A stretch of DNA of 64,000 nucleotides from Cupriavidus malaysiensis (GTDB taxonomy: Bacteria; Pseudomonadota; Gammaproteobacteria; Burkholderiales; Burkholderiaceae). The position numbers and the translations under genes were made by a program. Positions 54,159-62,596 of the stretch are shown here, piece after piece. The stretch is from assembly GCF_001854325.1 (NCBI RefSeq), contig NZ_CP017754.1, positions 1,302,001 through 1,366,000 on the forward strand. The letters run 5' to 3'. The notes under the pieces were generated by a model. That model saw only the letters and a program-made list of their open reading frames with translations. It made no database searches and was not told where the DNA came from. Numbering within the stretch: the stretch's first letter is position 1; each line of letters begins with the position of its first letter.

Positions 54159-54647
54159 TCGAGTCTTGCCTGGTCTGGTAGAGCGGGAGCTGGGAAACCT
54201 TCTGGCTTGCCGGCGGGCCGGGGTCGCGCCGCCGGCGCCCCGAGGCCGGCGGCGCGCGCAATTCCCCTGAGGCTAGCCGGCAAGTGTAGCCATATGGGGG
54301 AGGCGGGATAGCCCAGATTTGGTGGGGTTGGCCGGCCGCTTTCAGGGCTGGCGCTCGCGGCGGTTTTGCGCTATGGGCGGTGCCGGCGCCGCCACCCGGG
54401 AGGTCCCCGCGCGCACCAATGTAGTGCCGGCAAGGCGGCCGCGGCCCGGCCTGCGGGGCCGCGCGGGGGCAGGAGAACGCTGGCGCACGTCACGAGGGAA
54501 TTTGCACTATCCTCGGAAGGCTTTGCCAGGCACGGGCCGGCCATGCGCGCGGCAGTGCCCGGCAGCCATCGACCGGGCTGGATTCGATAACAAGACCGGC
54601 CGCCATGCCAGCGGCCGGCACCCTGCACATCACCAAGGAGTGTCCCC
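54159..54647. other. Divergent gap between the MASE1 gene and the molybdenum hydroxylase operon
   Basis: About 490 bases. It contains the inverted repeat GCGCCGCCGGC (54226-54236) with its complement (54245-54255) in the leader of the - strand gene. A shorter CCGGCCGC/GCGGCCGG hairpin (54596-54603/54611-54618) lies just before the + strand operon, with AAGGAG next to the ATG. No gene is supported. Confidence 0.6.
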
Positions 54648-55106
54648 ATGACCACCCTAGAGATCAACGGCAAGCCGCAGGAGCTGAACGTGGACCCCGC
54701 CACGCCGCTGCTGTGGGCGCTGCGCGAGAACCTGCACCTGACCGGCACCAAGTTCGGCTGCGGCATCGCGTCCTGCGGCGCCTGCACCGTGCATATCAAC
54801 GGCCAGGCCACGCGCAGCTGCGTGACGCCGGTGTCGGCGGTGGCCGGCGCGCGCATCACCACCATCGAGGAAGTCGGCGGCGACAAGGTCGGGCGCGCGG
54901 TGCTCGACGCCTGGGTCAAGCACGATGTGGCCCAGTGCGGCTACTGCCAGAACGGGCAGGTGATGAGCGCGGTGAGCCTGCTGCGCAGCAAGCGGCATCC
55001 GACCGATGCCGACATCGACCAGGCCATGGCGGGCAATGTGTGCCGCTGCGGTACCTATCAACGCATCCGTGCCGCCATCAAGGACGCGGCCCGGACGCTG
55101 GGCTGA
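54648..55106 (+). CDS. Molybdenum hydroxylase, 2[2Fe-2S] subunit
   Basis: A 152-residue electron-transfer subunit of an aldehyde/isoquinoline-oxidoreductase-like enzyme. The first plant-type cluster motif is GCGIASCGACTVHINGQ-TRSC. The second cluster has CGYCQNGQVMSA and NVCRCGTYQRIRAAI. Length and motifs match IorA-type small subunits. It passes electrons from the molybdenum subunit to an acceptor, probably a cytochrome because no FAD subunit gene is present. AAGGAG precedes ATG 54648. The large subunit starts 12 bases downstream. Confidence 0.94.
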   Translation: MTTLEINGKPQELNVDPATPLLWALRENLHLTGTKFGCGIASCGACTVHINGQATRSCVTPVSAVAGARITTIEEVGGDKVGRAVLDAWVKHDVAQCGYCQNGQVMSAVSLLRSKRHPTDADIDQAMAGNVCRCGTYQRIRAAIKDAARTLG

Positions 55107-55118
55107 GGGGAGGGAAAC

Positions 55119-57356
55119 ATGCGCATCCGCGAACTCGAAGCGCTGGCGGGCGGCAACCGTCCCGCCGGCGAGGCCGGCACCGCCACCCTGAACCGCCGTG
55201 GCTTCCTCAAGCTGACCGGCCTTGCCGGCGGCGGCCTCGCCCTGGGCGTGGCGCCGGCCCTGGCCACGGCGCAGGCAGGCGGTGCCCCCAAGGCCCCGCC
55301 GGCACCGCCGCAGGCTTTCCTTACCATCGCGCCGGACAACACCGTCACCGTGGCCGTCAACCGGCTGGAATTCGGCCAGGGCGTGCACACCGCGCTGCCG
55401 ATGGCGCTGGCCGAGGAACTCGATGCCGACTGGCGCAACGTGCGCGCCGTGCTGGCGCCGGCCGGCGACCCGTACAAGGACCCGATGTTCGGCATGCAGA
55501 TGACGGGTGGCTCGACCGCGCTGAACCATTCCTTCCAGCAGTACCGCGAACTGGGCGCGCGCGCCCGCGCCATGCTGGTGGCCGCGGCGGCCAAGCAGTG
55601 GCAGGTGGATCCGTCCGCCTGCAAAGTCGAGCTGGGCGTGGTCAGCGCCGGCAGCCACCGCGCCACCTTCGGCGAACTGGCGCAGGCGGCGATGGCGCTG
55701 CCGGTGCCGCAGCAGGTGACGCTCAAGGATCCCGCGCGCTTCCGCCTGGTGGGCAAGCCGGTGCCGCGCCTGGACGCGCGCGGCAAGCTGAGCGGCGCGA
55801 CGCTGTTCGGCATCGACACCCATCTCGACAACCTGCGCGTGGCGATGGTGGCGCGGCCGCCGCGCTTCGGCGGCAAGGTCAAGACCTTCAACGCCGACAA
55901 GGCGCGCGCCATGCCGGGCGTGCGCGATGTGCTGCTGGTGCCGGTGGACCGCGGCGGCACCGGCGTGGCGGTGGTGGCCGACGGCTACTGGCAGGCGCGC
56001 CAGGCGCGCGACGCGCTGCAGATCGACTGGGAGGACAGCGGCTCCAAGGTCTCCAGCAAGGCCCTGTTCGATGAGTACGGCAAGCTCGCCGACCAGCCCG
56101 GCACGGTGGCGCGCGAAGCGGACCTGGGCGCGATGGGCAGCGCGGCCCGCACCATCGAGGCCGAGTACCGCTTCCCCTACCTGGCGCACGCCCCGATGGA
56201 GCCGCTCAACTGCACGCTGCAGGCCGAGGTGTCCGGCAAGAAGGCCACCGCGCTCAAGGTCTGGGTCGGCTCGCAGTTCCAGACTGTGGACCAGGCCGCG
56301 GTGGCGCGCGTGTTCGGGCTGGCGCCCGCCGGGGTCACGCTCAACACCATGATGGCCGGCGGCGGCTTCGGCCGCCGCGCGGTGCCGACCTCCGACTACC
56401 TGGTCGAGGCCGCGCAGGTGATGCGGGCATGGATCGCCAACGGGCATACCGAGCCGATCAAGGTGATGTGGAGCCGCGAGGACGACATCCATGGCGGCTA
56501 CTACCGGCCGCTGCATGTGCACAAGGCGCGCATCGGCCTGGACGCCCAGGGCAAGGTGCTGGGCTGGCGCCACGTGATCGTCGGGCAGTCGATCCTCAAG
56601 GGCACGCCCTTCGAGGCCTTCATGGTCAAGGGGGGCGTCGACTCGACCATGACCGAAGGGCTGGTCGAGAACGAGTACGGCCTGCCGCTGCAGCTCTCTG
56701 TGCACCATCCGCAGGTGGATGTGCCGGTGCTGTGGTGGCGCTCGGTGGGCAATACGCATACCGCCTACGTCAAGGAAACGCTGGTGGACGAACTGGCCGA
56801 GGCGGCCGGCCAGGACCCGGTGGCCTACCGCCTCGCGCACTACGACGAGGCCAAGCACGCGCGCCAGCGCGCGGCGCTGCAGCTCGCCGTGCAGAAGTCC
56901 GGCTACGGCAAGCGCAAGCTGCCCAAGGGCCAGGCCTGGGGCGTGGCGGTACACGAGTCGTTCGGCTCGGTGGTGGCCTATGTGGCCGAGGTTTCGCTGG
57001 ACAAGGGCGAACCGCGCGTGCACCGCGTCACGGCCGGCGTGCATGCCAACCGCGTGGTCAACCCGATGAGCGCCGAGGCCCAGATCCAGGGCGCCTGCGT
57101 GTTCGGCCTGGCCATGACCAAGCCCGGCTTCGCCATCGAGATCGAGAACGGCGTGGTGAAGAACAGCAATTTCCCCGACTACCCGCCGCCGCGCATCACC
57201 GACGCACCGGTGGTCGACGTGTTCTTCGTGCCCTCGCAGGACAACCCCTCCGGCCTGGGCGAGCCCGGCGTGCCGGCCATCGCGCCGGCCATGGCCAACG
57301 CGCTGTACCGGCTCACCGGCAAGCGGCAGCGGCAACTGCCGTTCGTGCTGGCTTGA
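55119..57356 (+). CDS. Molybdenum hydroxylase, molybdopterin-binding subunit, Tat-exported
   Basis: A 745-residue large subunit of the IorB type. A twin-arginine signal ([19 protein letters not shown]) directs it to the periplasm. It has [38 protein letters not shown], a middle GGGFGRR motif binding molybdopterin, and [20 protein letters not shown] with [18 protein letters not shown], which carries the conserved catalytic Glu near the end. The substrate is probably an aldehyde or N-heterocycle, but this cannot be deduced. It forms an operon with the iron-sulfur subunit. GGGAGGG precedes the ATG. Confidence 0.93.
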   Translation: MRIRELEALAGGNRPAGEAGTATLNRRGFLKLTGLAGGGLALGVAPALATAQAGGAPKAPPAPPQAFLTIAPDNTVTVAVNRLEFGQGVHTALPMALAEELDADWRNVRAVLAPAGDPYKDPMFGMQMTGGSTALNHSFQQYRELGARARAMLVAAAAKQWQVDPSACKVELGVVSAGSHRATFGELAQAAMALPVPQQVTLKDPARFRLVGKPVPRLDARGKLSGATLFGIDTHLDNLRVAMVARPPRFGGKVKTFNADKARAMPGVRDVLLVPVDRGGTGVAVVADGYWQARQARDALQIDWEDSGSKVSSKALFDEYGKLADQPGTVAREADLGAMGSAARTIEAEYRFPYLAHAPMEPLNCTLQAEVSGKKATALKVWVGSQFQTVDQAAVARVFGLAPAGVTLNTMMAGGGFGRRAVPTSDYLVEAAQVMRAWIANGHTEPIKVMWSREDDIHGGYYRPLHVHKARIGLDAQGKVLGWRHVIVGQSILKGTPFEAFMVKGGVDSTMTEGLVENEYGLPLQLSVHHPQVDVPVLWWRSVGNTHTAYVKETLVDELAEAAGQDPVAYRLAHYDEAKHARQRAALQLAVQKSGYGKRKLPKGQAWGVAVHESFGSVVAYVAEVSLDKGEPRVHRVTAGVHANRVVNPMSAEAQIQGACVFGLAMTKPGFAIEIENGVVKNSNFPDYPPPRITDAPVVDVFFVPSQDNPSGLGEPGVPAIAPAMANALYRLTGKRQRQLPFVLA

Positions 57357-57413
57357 AGGGGGGCAGGCGCCAGCTGGCCGTGGCGGTCTGGAGTAGGCCA
57401 TCGGCTTCGGTTC

Positions 57414-57601
57414 GCTCCCCTCTCCCGCTTGCGGGAGAGGGGCTGGGGGTGAGGGCAGGCGCTGGCTGACCGCAGCGGCTTGGATCACACCGTCGGCTTC
57501 GTCTCTGCGCTCGCGTGCCGGACCACACCGACGGCTTCGTCATGCGTGGCACCTTGCTAAACCACCCCTCACCCCCACCCTCCCCGTGCGGGGAGAGGGA
57601 G
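57414..57601. repeat. Pair of REP-like inverted palindromes
   Basis: Unit 1 (57414-57455) has a perfect 12-base hairpin, CCCCTCTCCCGC-TT-GCGGGAGAGGGG, followed by GGGGGTGAGGG. Unit 2 (57562-57601) is a related sequence in reverse orientation: CCCTCACCCCCA, then CTCCCCG-TG-CGGGGAG. The two copies form a BIME-like pair in the gap between the large molybdenum subunit and the diguanylate cyclase. Such elements are scattered through Proteobacterial genomes. Confidence 0.75.
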
Positions 57602-57929
57602 CCAAGACCTCGTGCTTGGCGATTGGTGTTGGCGCATCCTGCCGGCTTCGTCCAGCGCGATAGGGTTTGCGCCGGACACCCAACTAAAGTAGGGTGGTCA
57701 CGCGGGAAACCCGCGCCAAGATTGACCATGAAGCCGGCGGGCGGCCTTTCGTCCCGATGGCGGTCGGCACGGTTGCCGCAGGTGACGTTGGATGCATTCG
57801 TAATCGCCTGCTTTGGAGATGCCTTGCGGGCAGGGCTGCGCCGCTCGACCGGGCGTGCCCAGGCGACGGCGGGTTCGAAACGGCTGCGCGACACCCGGGC
57901 GCGGGGGGAGGCGAAGTGGGACGACTGCG
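57602..57929. other. Remainder of gap before the diguanylate cyclase gene
   Basis: About 330 bases with no recognised element. The cyclase promoter should lie here. No gene is supported. Confidence 0.4.
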
Positions 57930-59297
57930 ATGGATGGCCTGCTGATACAGCGCGCGTCGCGCGTGCAGCTTCTGCTCGCCGGCGCCGCCGCGTTGCTGAT
58001 CCTGCTCGCGCTGGTGGCGGCGTCGCCGCGCGCGAGCTTGCCGTTGCCGGCGGTCGTGCCGTTCATGCCGATGTGCGCGCTGACCGTGTTCACCACCGCG
58101 GGCATCGCGGCCTACCTGCTGGGCGCGCAGTTCCATGCCACCCGGCAGCCGATGCTCGGCGCGCTCAGCGGTGCCTACGCCTTCACCGCGCTGGCGGTCG
58201 CCCTGCAACTGCTGATGTTCCCCGGCGTGTTCACCCCGGCCGGCCTGTTCGGCGCCAATCCGCATAGCGCGGCCTGGATGTGGGTGTACTGGCATGGGGG
58301 CTTCCCGTTCTTCGTCATCGTGGCGGTGCTGGCGCGCGACCGGCTGCAGGCGAGACTGTTCGCCGCGCGGCAGGCCGGATGGTGGAAGCTGGTCCTGGTC
58401 GGCGGTCCGGTGCTGGCCGCCGCGCTGCTCGGGCTGCTGGCCGTGCATACCCGGGAGGCGCCGGACTTCGGGCTGCCGGACCATGTGGCGGGCGTGATCG
58501 CCTACCGCACCGCCACCGTGGTCTGGCTGCTCAACGCGCTGGCGGTCACGATCGTTATCCTGGGCGGGCGCCTGCGCGCCGTGCTGGATCTGTGGCTGGC
58601 GATCGCCGTGCTGGCGTGCTTTACCGATACCACCCTGAACCTGCTGAGCCCGGCCCGCTTCACGCTCGGCTGGTACCTGGCGCGCCTGTTCAGCATGCTC
58701 GCGCCGGGCGTGCTGGTCTGCGCGCTGGTCTGGGAGGTCACCGCGCTCTATGGCCGCCTGTTCGCGGCCCACGCTTCCTTGCTCCAGGCTTCGATGCATG
58801 ATGCCCTGACCGGCGTGTACAACCGCAGCTACTTCGATGTCGAGTATCGCCGCGAGCTGGAGCGGTCCGCGCATGGCGGGCAGCAGCTCTCCCTGCTGAT
58901 GATCGATGTGGACGACTTCAAGCGCTACAACGATACCTACGGGCACTGGAAGGGCGACCAGTGCCTGGCCGCGGTGGCGCATGCGCTGGCCTCGGTCGTG
59001 CGGCGCGGGCCGGACTTCGTTGCCCGCTACGGCGGCGAGGAGTTCGCGCTGGTGCTGCCCGCCACCGACGAGCAGGCGGCGCTCGCGGTCGCCGAGCGCG
59101 CGCGGCAGGCGGTGGCGCGGCTGCGCCTGGAGGTGCCCGCCGGGATCGGCCACGTGACCGTCAGCGTGGGATGCGCCACCCGCGCGGTGGGCGCCTCGGA
59201 TCCTCCCGAGCAGCTCATCCAGGCCGCCGATACGGCGCTGTATGAGGCCAAGAGCGCCGGGCGCAACTGTGTCCGCTTTGCGGAGGCGCCGGCCTGA
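57930..59297 (+). CDS. Membrane diguanylate cyclase with MASE4-like sensor
   Basis: A 455-residue protein. Residues about 10-280 form a seven- to eight-helix membrane sensor resembling MASE4 (SAAWMWVYWHGGFPFFVI is typical). The C-terminal GGDEF domain has HDALTGVYNRSYFD, MIDVDDFKRYNDTYGHWKGDQCL and an active YGGEEF. The inhibitory RxxD I-site is present as RGPD five residues upstream of GGEEF. It should synthesise c-di-GMP under feedback control. ATG 57930 gives a normal N-terminus, but the Shine-Dalgarno is weak. The upstream frame (from 57813) is a shadow. Confidence 0.92.
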   Translation: MDGLLIQRASRVQLLLAGAAALLILLALVAASPRASLPLPAVVPFMPMCALTVFTTAGIAAYLLGAQFHATRQPMLGALSGAYAFTALAVALQLLMFPGVFTPAGLFGANPHSAAWMWVYWHGGFPFFVIVAVLARDRLQARLFAARQAGWWKLVLVGGPVLAAALLGLLAVHTREAPDFGLPDHVAGVIAYRTATVVWLLNALAVTIVILGGRLRAVLDLWLAIAVLACFTDTTLNLLSPARFTLGWYLARLFSMLAPGVLVCALVWEVTALYGRLFAAHASLLQASMHDALTGVYNRSYFDVEYRRELERSAHGGQQLSLLMIDVDDFKRYNDTYGHWKGDQCLAAVAHALASVVRRGPDFVARYGGEEFALVLPATDEQAALAVAERARQAVARLRLEVPAGIGHVTVSVGCATRAVGASDPPEQLIQAADTALYEAKSAGRNCVRFAEAPA

Positions 59298-59319
59298 GTG
59301 CCGGCGCGAGGCGGCCGCG

Positions 59320-60294
59320 TCAGCGCGGGGTGTCGCCGGACGCCGCCATGTCGGCCTCGTAAGCCTGCAGCCACGCCTCGCGCAGTCCGCGCAGCTCCGG
59401 CGCGCCGGCATCGCTGACGGCCCACAGGCGCATGTCGCCGGCGCGCCAGCTTTCCAGCACGTAGCCGTCGCGCAGCACCGGCATGGCGCCGGCCTGCCGG
59501 GCGGCGTCCGCCGGCAGCACGAAGACGTCGATCGGGTGCAGGTTGCGCCGGTAGACCAGTACCGCGACGGTGCGTCCGGCCACGTGGTCGAGGCGGCCGC
59601 CCACCAGCGGGAAGCCGTGCGTGGCGAGGTCGTAGACCGGTGGCGCATAGTCGAGGCGGCCGTTGAACCAGGGCTTGACCGTATGGCGGTCGGACGAGGC
59701 CACGTCGTAGCTGCGGCCGGACAGCAGGGCGCGCACATGGCTGTCGACCAGGGCGTTGGCGAGGCTGTCGGCCTGGGGGCCCAACTGTGCATAGCGCACC
59801 AGCCCGAGCGACAGCGTGGCGACGGTCAGTGCGGCCATCGCGGCATTGGCCGCCGGCGGCCAGTCGAACCAGCGCAGCCAGTGCAGCCAGCGGGGCCGGG
59901 CGCGCGCCGGCTGCCGCGCGGGCGCCGGTGCCGGCCGGGCATGCTCGGCCGGCACGCCGCTGCCCCGTTCCGGGATGCCATGGGTGGCGTCATGGGGGGC
60001 GTTTTCGGTGGCGCCGTGCGCGGTGGTATGCACCGCGGCCGTGGCGGCCGGCACGGCTTGCGGTATCGCCACGCCGCCCGGCAGGGCCGCCAGCAGCCGC
60101 GCGCGCAGCGCGGCATCGGCGCGATAGTAGGGCGCGCCCTCGCGCACCGCGGCGCGCAGCGCGCGCAGGGCTTGCAGCTCGGTGCGGCAGCCGGGGCAGC
60201 CGTCCAGGTGCTGTTCCAGCCGGAGCGAATCGGCCGCGCCCAGTTCGTCGTCGGCCCCGGCCTGCAGCAGGGCGCGCGCGTCACGGCATTCCAT
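59320..60294 (-). CDS. Zinc-finger anti-sigma factor, membrane-anchored
   Basis: A 324-residue protein. The N-terminal ZAS domain (ECRDARALLQAGADDELGAADSLRLEQHLDGCPGCRTELQAL) has the H-x3-C-x2-C motif. A Pro/Ala/His-rich linker follows, then a membrane helix (AANAAMAALTVATLSLGLVRYAQL) and a periplasmic domain of about 150 residues. It should hold the ECF sigma factor inactive and release it on an envelope signal. The gene overlaps the sigma gene by 14 bases and is co-transcribed. Confidence 0.92.
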   Translation of the reverse strand: MECRDARALLQAGADDELGAADSLRLEQHLDGCPGCRTELQALRALRAAVREGAPYYRADAALRARLLAALPGGVAIPQAVPAATAAVHTTAHGATENAPHDATHGIPERGSGVPAEHARPAPAPARQPARARPRWLHWLRWFDWPPAANAAMAALTVATLSLGLVRYAQLGPQADSLANALVDSHVRALLSGRSYDVASSDRHTVKPWFNGRLDYAPPVYDLATHGFPLVGGRLDHVAGRTVAVLVYRRNLHPIDVFVLPADAARQAGAMPVLRDGYVLESWRAGDMRLWAVSDAGAPELRGLREAWLQAYEADMAASGDTPR

Positions 60295-60907
60295 GGCCAG
60301 TCTCCTTGCCGGCGAGGCCGGCGTCGATCTTCCGCGCCGCCTCCGCCTGGCGCGTCGCGGGCCGTGTCCCGGTGCGCAGTGCGGTGACGGTGTCCGCCAG
60401 CAGGCGGCGCGCGCGCGCCAGGCGCGACATCACCGTGCCGATCGGCACGTCGGCGATGCGGGCGATGTCGCGGTAGGGCAGGTCCTCCAGTTCACGCAGC
60501 ACGATGACTTCGCGGAAGGGTACCGGCAGGCGTGCCAGCGCTTCGCGCACCAGCCGCACGTCCTCGGCGCGCAGCAGCCACTGTTCCGGTCCGGCCAGCG
60601 CGGGTTCCTGCCAGCCGGGCAGGGCTTCGCCGCCGTCGCGGTTCTCGTCGTAGCCGTCGCCCGCCTGGGCCGGGTCGCGCCGCTCCCAGGTGCTGGCGCA
60701 GGTGTTGCGCACGATGGCGAGCAGCCACGGGCGCGCCTGCTCGCCGTGGAAAGCGTCGAAGTAGCGGTAGGCGCGCAGCATGGCCTCTTGCAGCACATCC
60801 TCGGCCTCCGTGCCGCCGCCGCACAGCCAGCGCGCCAGGTTGTAGGCGGCGTCCAGGTGCGGCAGCACGATGGCCTCGAAGCGACGGCGCTGTTCGGCAG
60901 CGTCCAC
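60281..60907 (-). CDS. ECF-family RNA polymerase sigma factor
   Basis: A 208-residue sigma-70 group-IV factor. Region 2 is FEAIVLPHLDAAYNLARWLCGGGTEAEDVLQEAMLRAYRYF, with ARPWLLAIVRNTCASTWERR. Region 4 is LARLPVPFREVIVLRELEDLPYRDIARIADVPIGTVMSRLARARRLL. It directs transcription of a specific envelope-stress regulon. GTG 60907 is chosen because AGGAGG lies immediately upstream; a nearby ATG is in another frame. It overlaps the anti-sigma gene. A promoter-like GGGAATAA-N15-GGTATA lies upstream and suggests autoregulation. Confidence 0.94.
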   Translation of the reverse strand: MDAAEQRRRFEAIVLPHLDAAYNLARWLCGGGTEAEDVLQEAMLRAYRYFDAFHGEQARPWLLAIVRNTCASTWERRDPAQAGDGYDENRDGGEALPGWQEPALAGPEQWLLRAEDVRLVREALARLPVPFREVIVLRELEDLPYRDIARIADVPIGTVMSRLARARRLLADTVTALRTGTRPATRQAEAARKIDAGLAGKETGHGMP

Positions 60908-60990
60908 ATGCCTCCTTTGGGGTTTGCCGCGCCGGTCCGGGCCGCGTGCCGGTGGCACGCGGGGCCGGGTCCGCCGGCGGGTTTCCAAGG

Positions 60991-61019
60991 TATACCGCGC
61001 CGCGTGCCGCTTTATTCCC
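60991..61019 (-). promoter_or_regulatory. Candidate ECF promoter for the sigma/anti-sigma operon
   Basis: On the - strand GGGAATAA (61019-61012) is separated by 15 bases from GGTATA (60996-60991). The same pair of boxes with identical spacing occurs on the + strand at 61089-61117. The predicted start of transcription lies about 75 bases before the sigma GTG. This fits autoregulation. Confidence 0.7.
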
Positions 61020-61088
61020 GGCGGCACGCTGCCTGCCTGCGTGCCGTTCGGCGCGGCGCGGCGGCGGCATGCCGCCGGAGCACGTTGC

Positions 61089-61117
61089 GGGAATAAGCCG
61101 GCGCGCGCGCCGGTACA
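61089..61117 (+). promoter_or_regulatory. Candidate ECF promoter for the phosphoesterase/cupredoxin operon
   Basis: GGGAATAA (61089-61096) and GGTACA (61112-61117) are separated by 15 bases, the same arrangement as on the opposite strand. The start of transcription would be near 61124, 30 bases upstream of the ATG. The match suggests that the adjacent sigma factor controls both operons. Confidence 0.7.
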
Positions 61118-61153
61118 ACAGGTGTAGCACCTTTTTCTTGCGAAGGAGTCACC

Positions 61154-62056
61154 ATGAACCATCAGTGGAACCGGCGCGACTTCCTGCGCCTGGCAGGCGC
61201 CGCCGGCGGCGCCGTGTTTGCGTCGGCCCTGCCCGGCTGGGCGGCGGCGCGCGACGAGGATTTCTACTTCGTGCAGTTGTCGGATGCGCACTGGGGCTTC
61301 CAGGGGCCGGCCAATCCCGATGCGCGCGGCACCTTGCCCAAGGCCGTGGCGGCGGTGCAGGCGCTGCCGGCCAAGCCCGACTTCATCATCTTCACCGGCG
61401 ACCTGACCCACAGCGTGGACGATCCGGACGAGCGGCGCCGCCGCATGCGCGAGTTCCAGGGCGTGGTCGCACCGCTGGCGGCGTCGCACACGCTGCACCT
61501 GATGCCGGGCGAGCACGACGCCGGGCTGGATGGCGGCGCGGCCTTCCGCGAACTGTTCGGCCCCACGCACTATGTCTTCGATCACAAGGGCGTGCACTTC
61601 ATCGTGCTGGACAATGTGTCGGACCCGGCCGGCCGGGTCGGGCAGGAGCAGCTCGACTGGCTGTCGCAGGACCTGGCCCGCCAGCCGCGCGATGCGCGCA
61701 TCGTGCTGTTCACGCACCGGCCGCTGTTCGATCTCTATCCGCAATGGGACTGGGCCACGCGCGACGGTGCCCAGGTGGTCGAGCGCCTGATGCCGCACGC
61801 GAACGTGACGGTCTTCTACGGCCATATCCACCAGGAGCACCACCACATGACCGGGCATATCGCCCACCATGCGGCGCGCTCGCTGATGTTCCCGCTGCCG
61901 GTGGCGGGCTCGCAGCCGCAGCGCCAGCCGGTGCCGTGGGATCCGGCGCAGCCCTACCGCGGGCTGGGCTGGCGCAGCGTCAGCCTGGGGCCGGACGCGG
62001 CCGATGTGGCGCTGGTGGAAAAGCCGATCCTGGCGGCGGCGCCGGAGCGGGCGTGA
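61154..62056 (+). CDS. Tat-exported metallophosphoesterase
   Basis: A 300-residue protein with a twin-arginine signal peptide (NRRDFLRLAGAAGGAVFASALPG). The calcineurin-like fold has DFYFVQLSDAHWG (the first metal ligands D-x-H), FTGDLTHS, PGEHD (in place of GNHE), LFTHRPL and VTVFYGHIHQE. The metal-binding set is complete. It should hydrolyse a phosphate ester in the periplasm. GAAGGAG precedes ATG 61154. It is the first gene of an operon with the cupredoxin, driven by a promoter that resembles the sigma operon promoter. Confidence 0.92.
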   Translation: MNHQWNRRDFLRLAGAAGGAVFASALPGWAAARDEDFYFVQLSDAHWGFQGPANPDARGTLPKAVAAVQALPAKPDFIIFTGDLTHSVDDPDERRRRMREFQGVVAPLAASHTLHLMPGEHDAGLDGGAAFRELFGPTHYVFDHKGVHFIVLDNVSDPAGRVGQEQLDWLSQDLARQPRDARIVLFTHRPLFDLYPQWDWATRDGAQVVERLMPHANVTVFYGHIHQEHHHMTGHIAHHAARSLMFPLPVAGSQPQRQPVPWDPAQPYRGLGWRSVSLGPDAADVALVEKPILAAAPERA

Positions 62057-62093
62057 GGAGCGGACGCGAGGAATGGACGAGAGGAACGGACCA
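62055..62093 (+). repeat. 13-base tandem repeat starting at a stop codon
   Basis: Three copies of GAGGA(G/A)(C/T)GGAC(G/C)(A/C)-type units (62055-62067, 62068-62080, 62081-62093) begin within the phosphoesterase stop codon. The unit length equals that of the repeat at the GGDEF-EAL stop codon near 14940, but the sequence differs. Confidence 0.85.
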
Positions 62094-62107
62094 GAGGGGG
62101 AATCATC

Positions 62108-62500
62108 ATGCCTGATGCTGCGAAGATCGCGTCGCCGCAGCGACGCCGCTGGGTGGGCCGTGCGCTGGCCGGGGCGCTGGCGCTGGCCGGTACGCCGCTG
62201 CTGGTGCGGGGCGCGGCGGCAGCGCCCCGCGTGATCGCGGTGAATGCCCGCCGCTTCGTCTTCACGCCCGATCGCATTGCCCTGCGCGCGGGCGAGCCGG
62301 TGGTGTTCGAGCTGACCGTGCAGGACACCTTCATGGGCTTCTCCGTGCCCGAGCTGGGCATCCGCGCCGACCTGGTGCCGGGCCGTACCGTGCGCCTGCC
62401 GGCGATGGTGCCCAAGGCGGGCAGCTACACCTTCCTGTGCGATGTGTTCTGCGGCAGCGGCCACGAGGACATGCACGGGCTCATCGAGGTGACGGCCTGA
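62108..62500 (+). CDS. Exported cupredoxin, CuA-like with one ligand missing
   Basis: A 130-residue protein with a Tat-like or Sec signal (RRRWVGRALAGALALAGTPLLVRGAAAA). The cupredoxin domain resembles the CuA domain of cytochrome oxidase subunit II. It ends with C111-DVF-C115-GSG-H119-ED-M122, the exact C-x3-C-x3-H-x2-M spacing of CuA. The first His ligand, expected in a D-x-x-H-x-F segment, is replaced: here DTFMGFSVPELG. A binuclear CuA centre is therefore doubtful, and a mononuclear copper site or copper carrier is possible. It is in an operon with the phosphoesterase. Confidence 0.88.
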   Translation: MPDAAKIASPQRRRWVGRALAGALALAGTPLLVRGAAAAPRVIAVNARRFVFTPDRIALRAGEPVVFELTVQDTFMGFSVPELGIRADLVPGRTVRLPAMVPKAGSYTFLCDVFCGSGHEDMHGLIEVTA

Positions 62501-62596
62501 GGTTGGGGCGGAAGAAAGGGCGGGAGAGGACGGGGAGGAGAGGCCGGCAGGCGCGGCCAGGGGCGGCGCAAGCCGCCGCCGCCCGCGCGCACCGCC

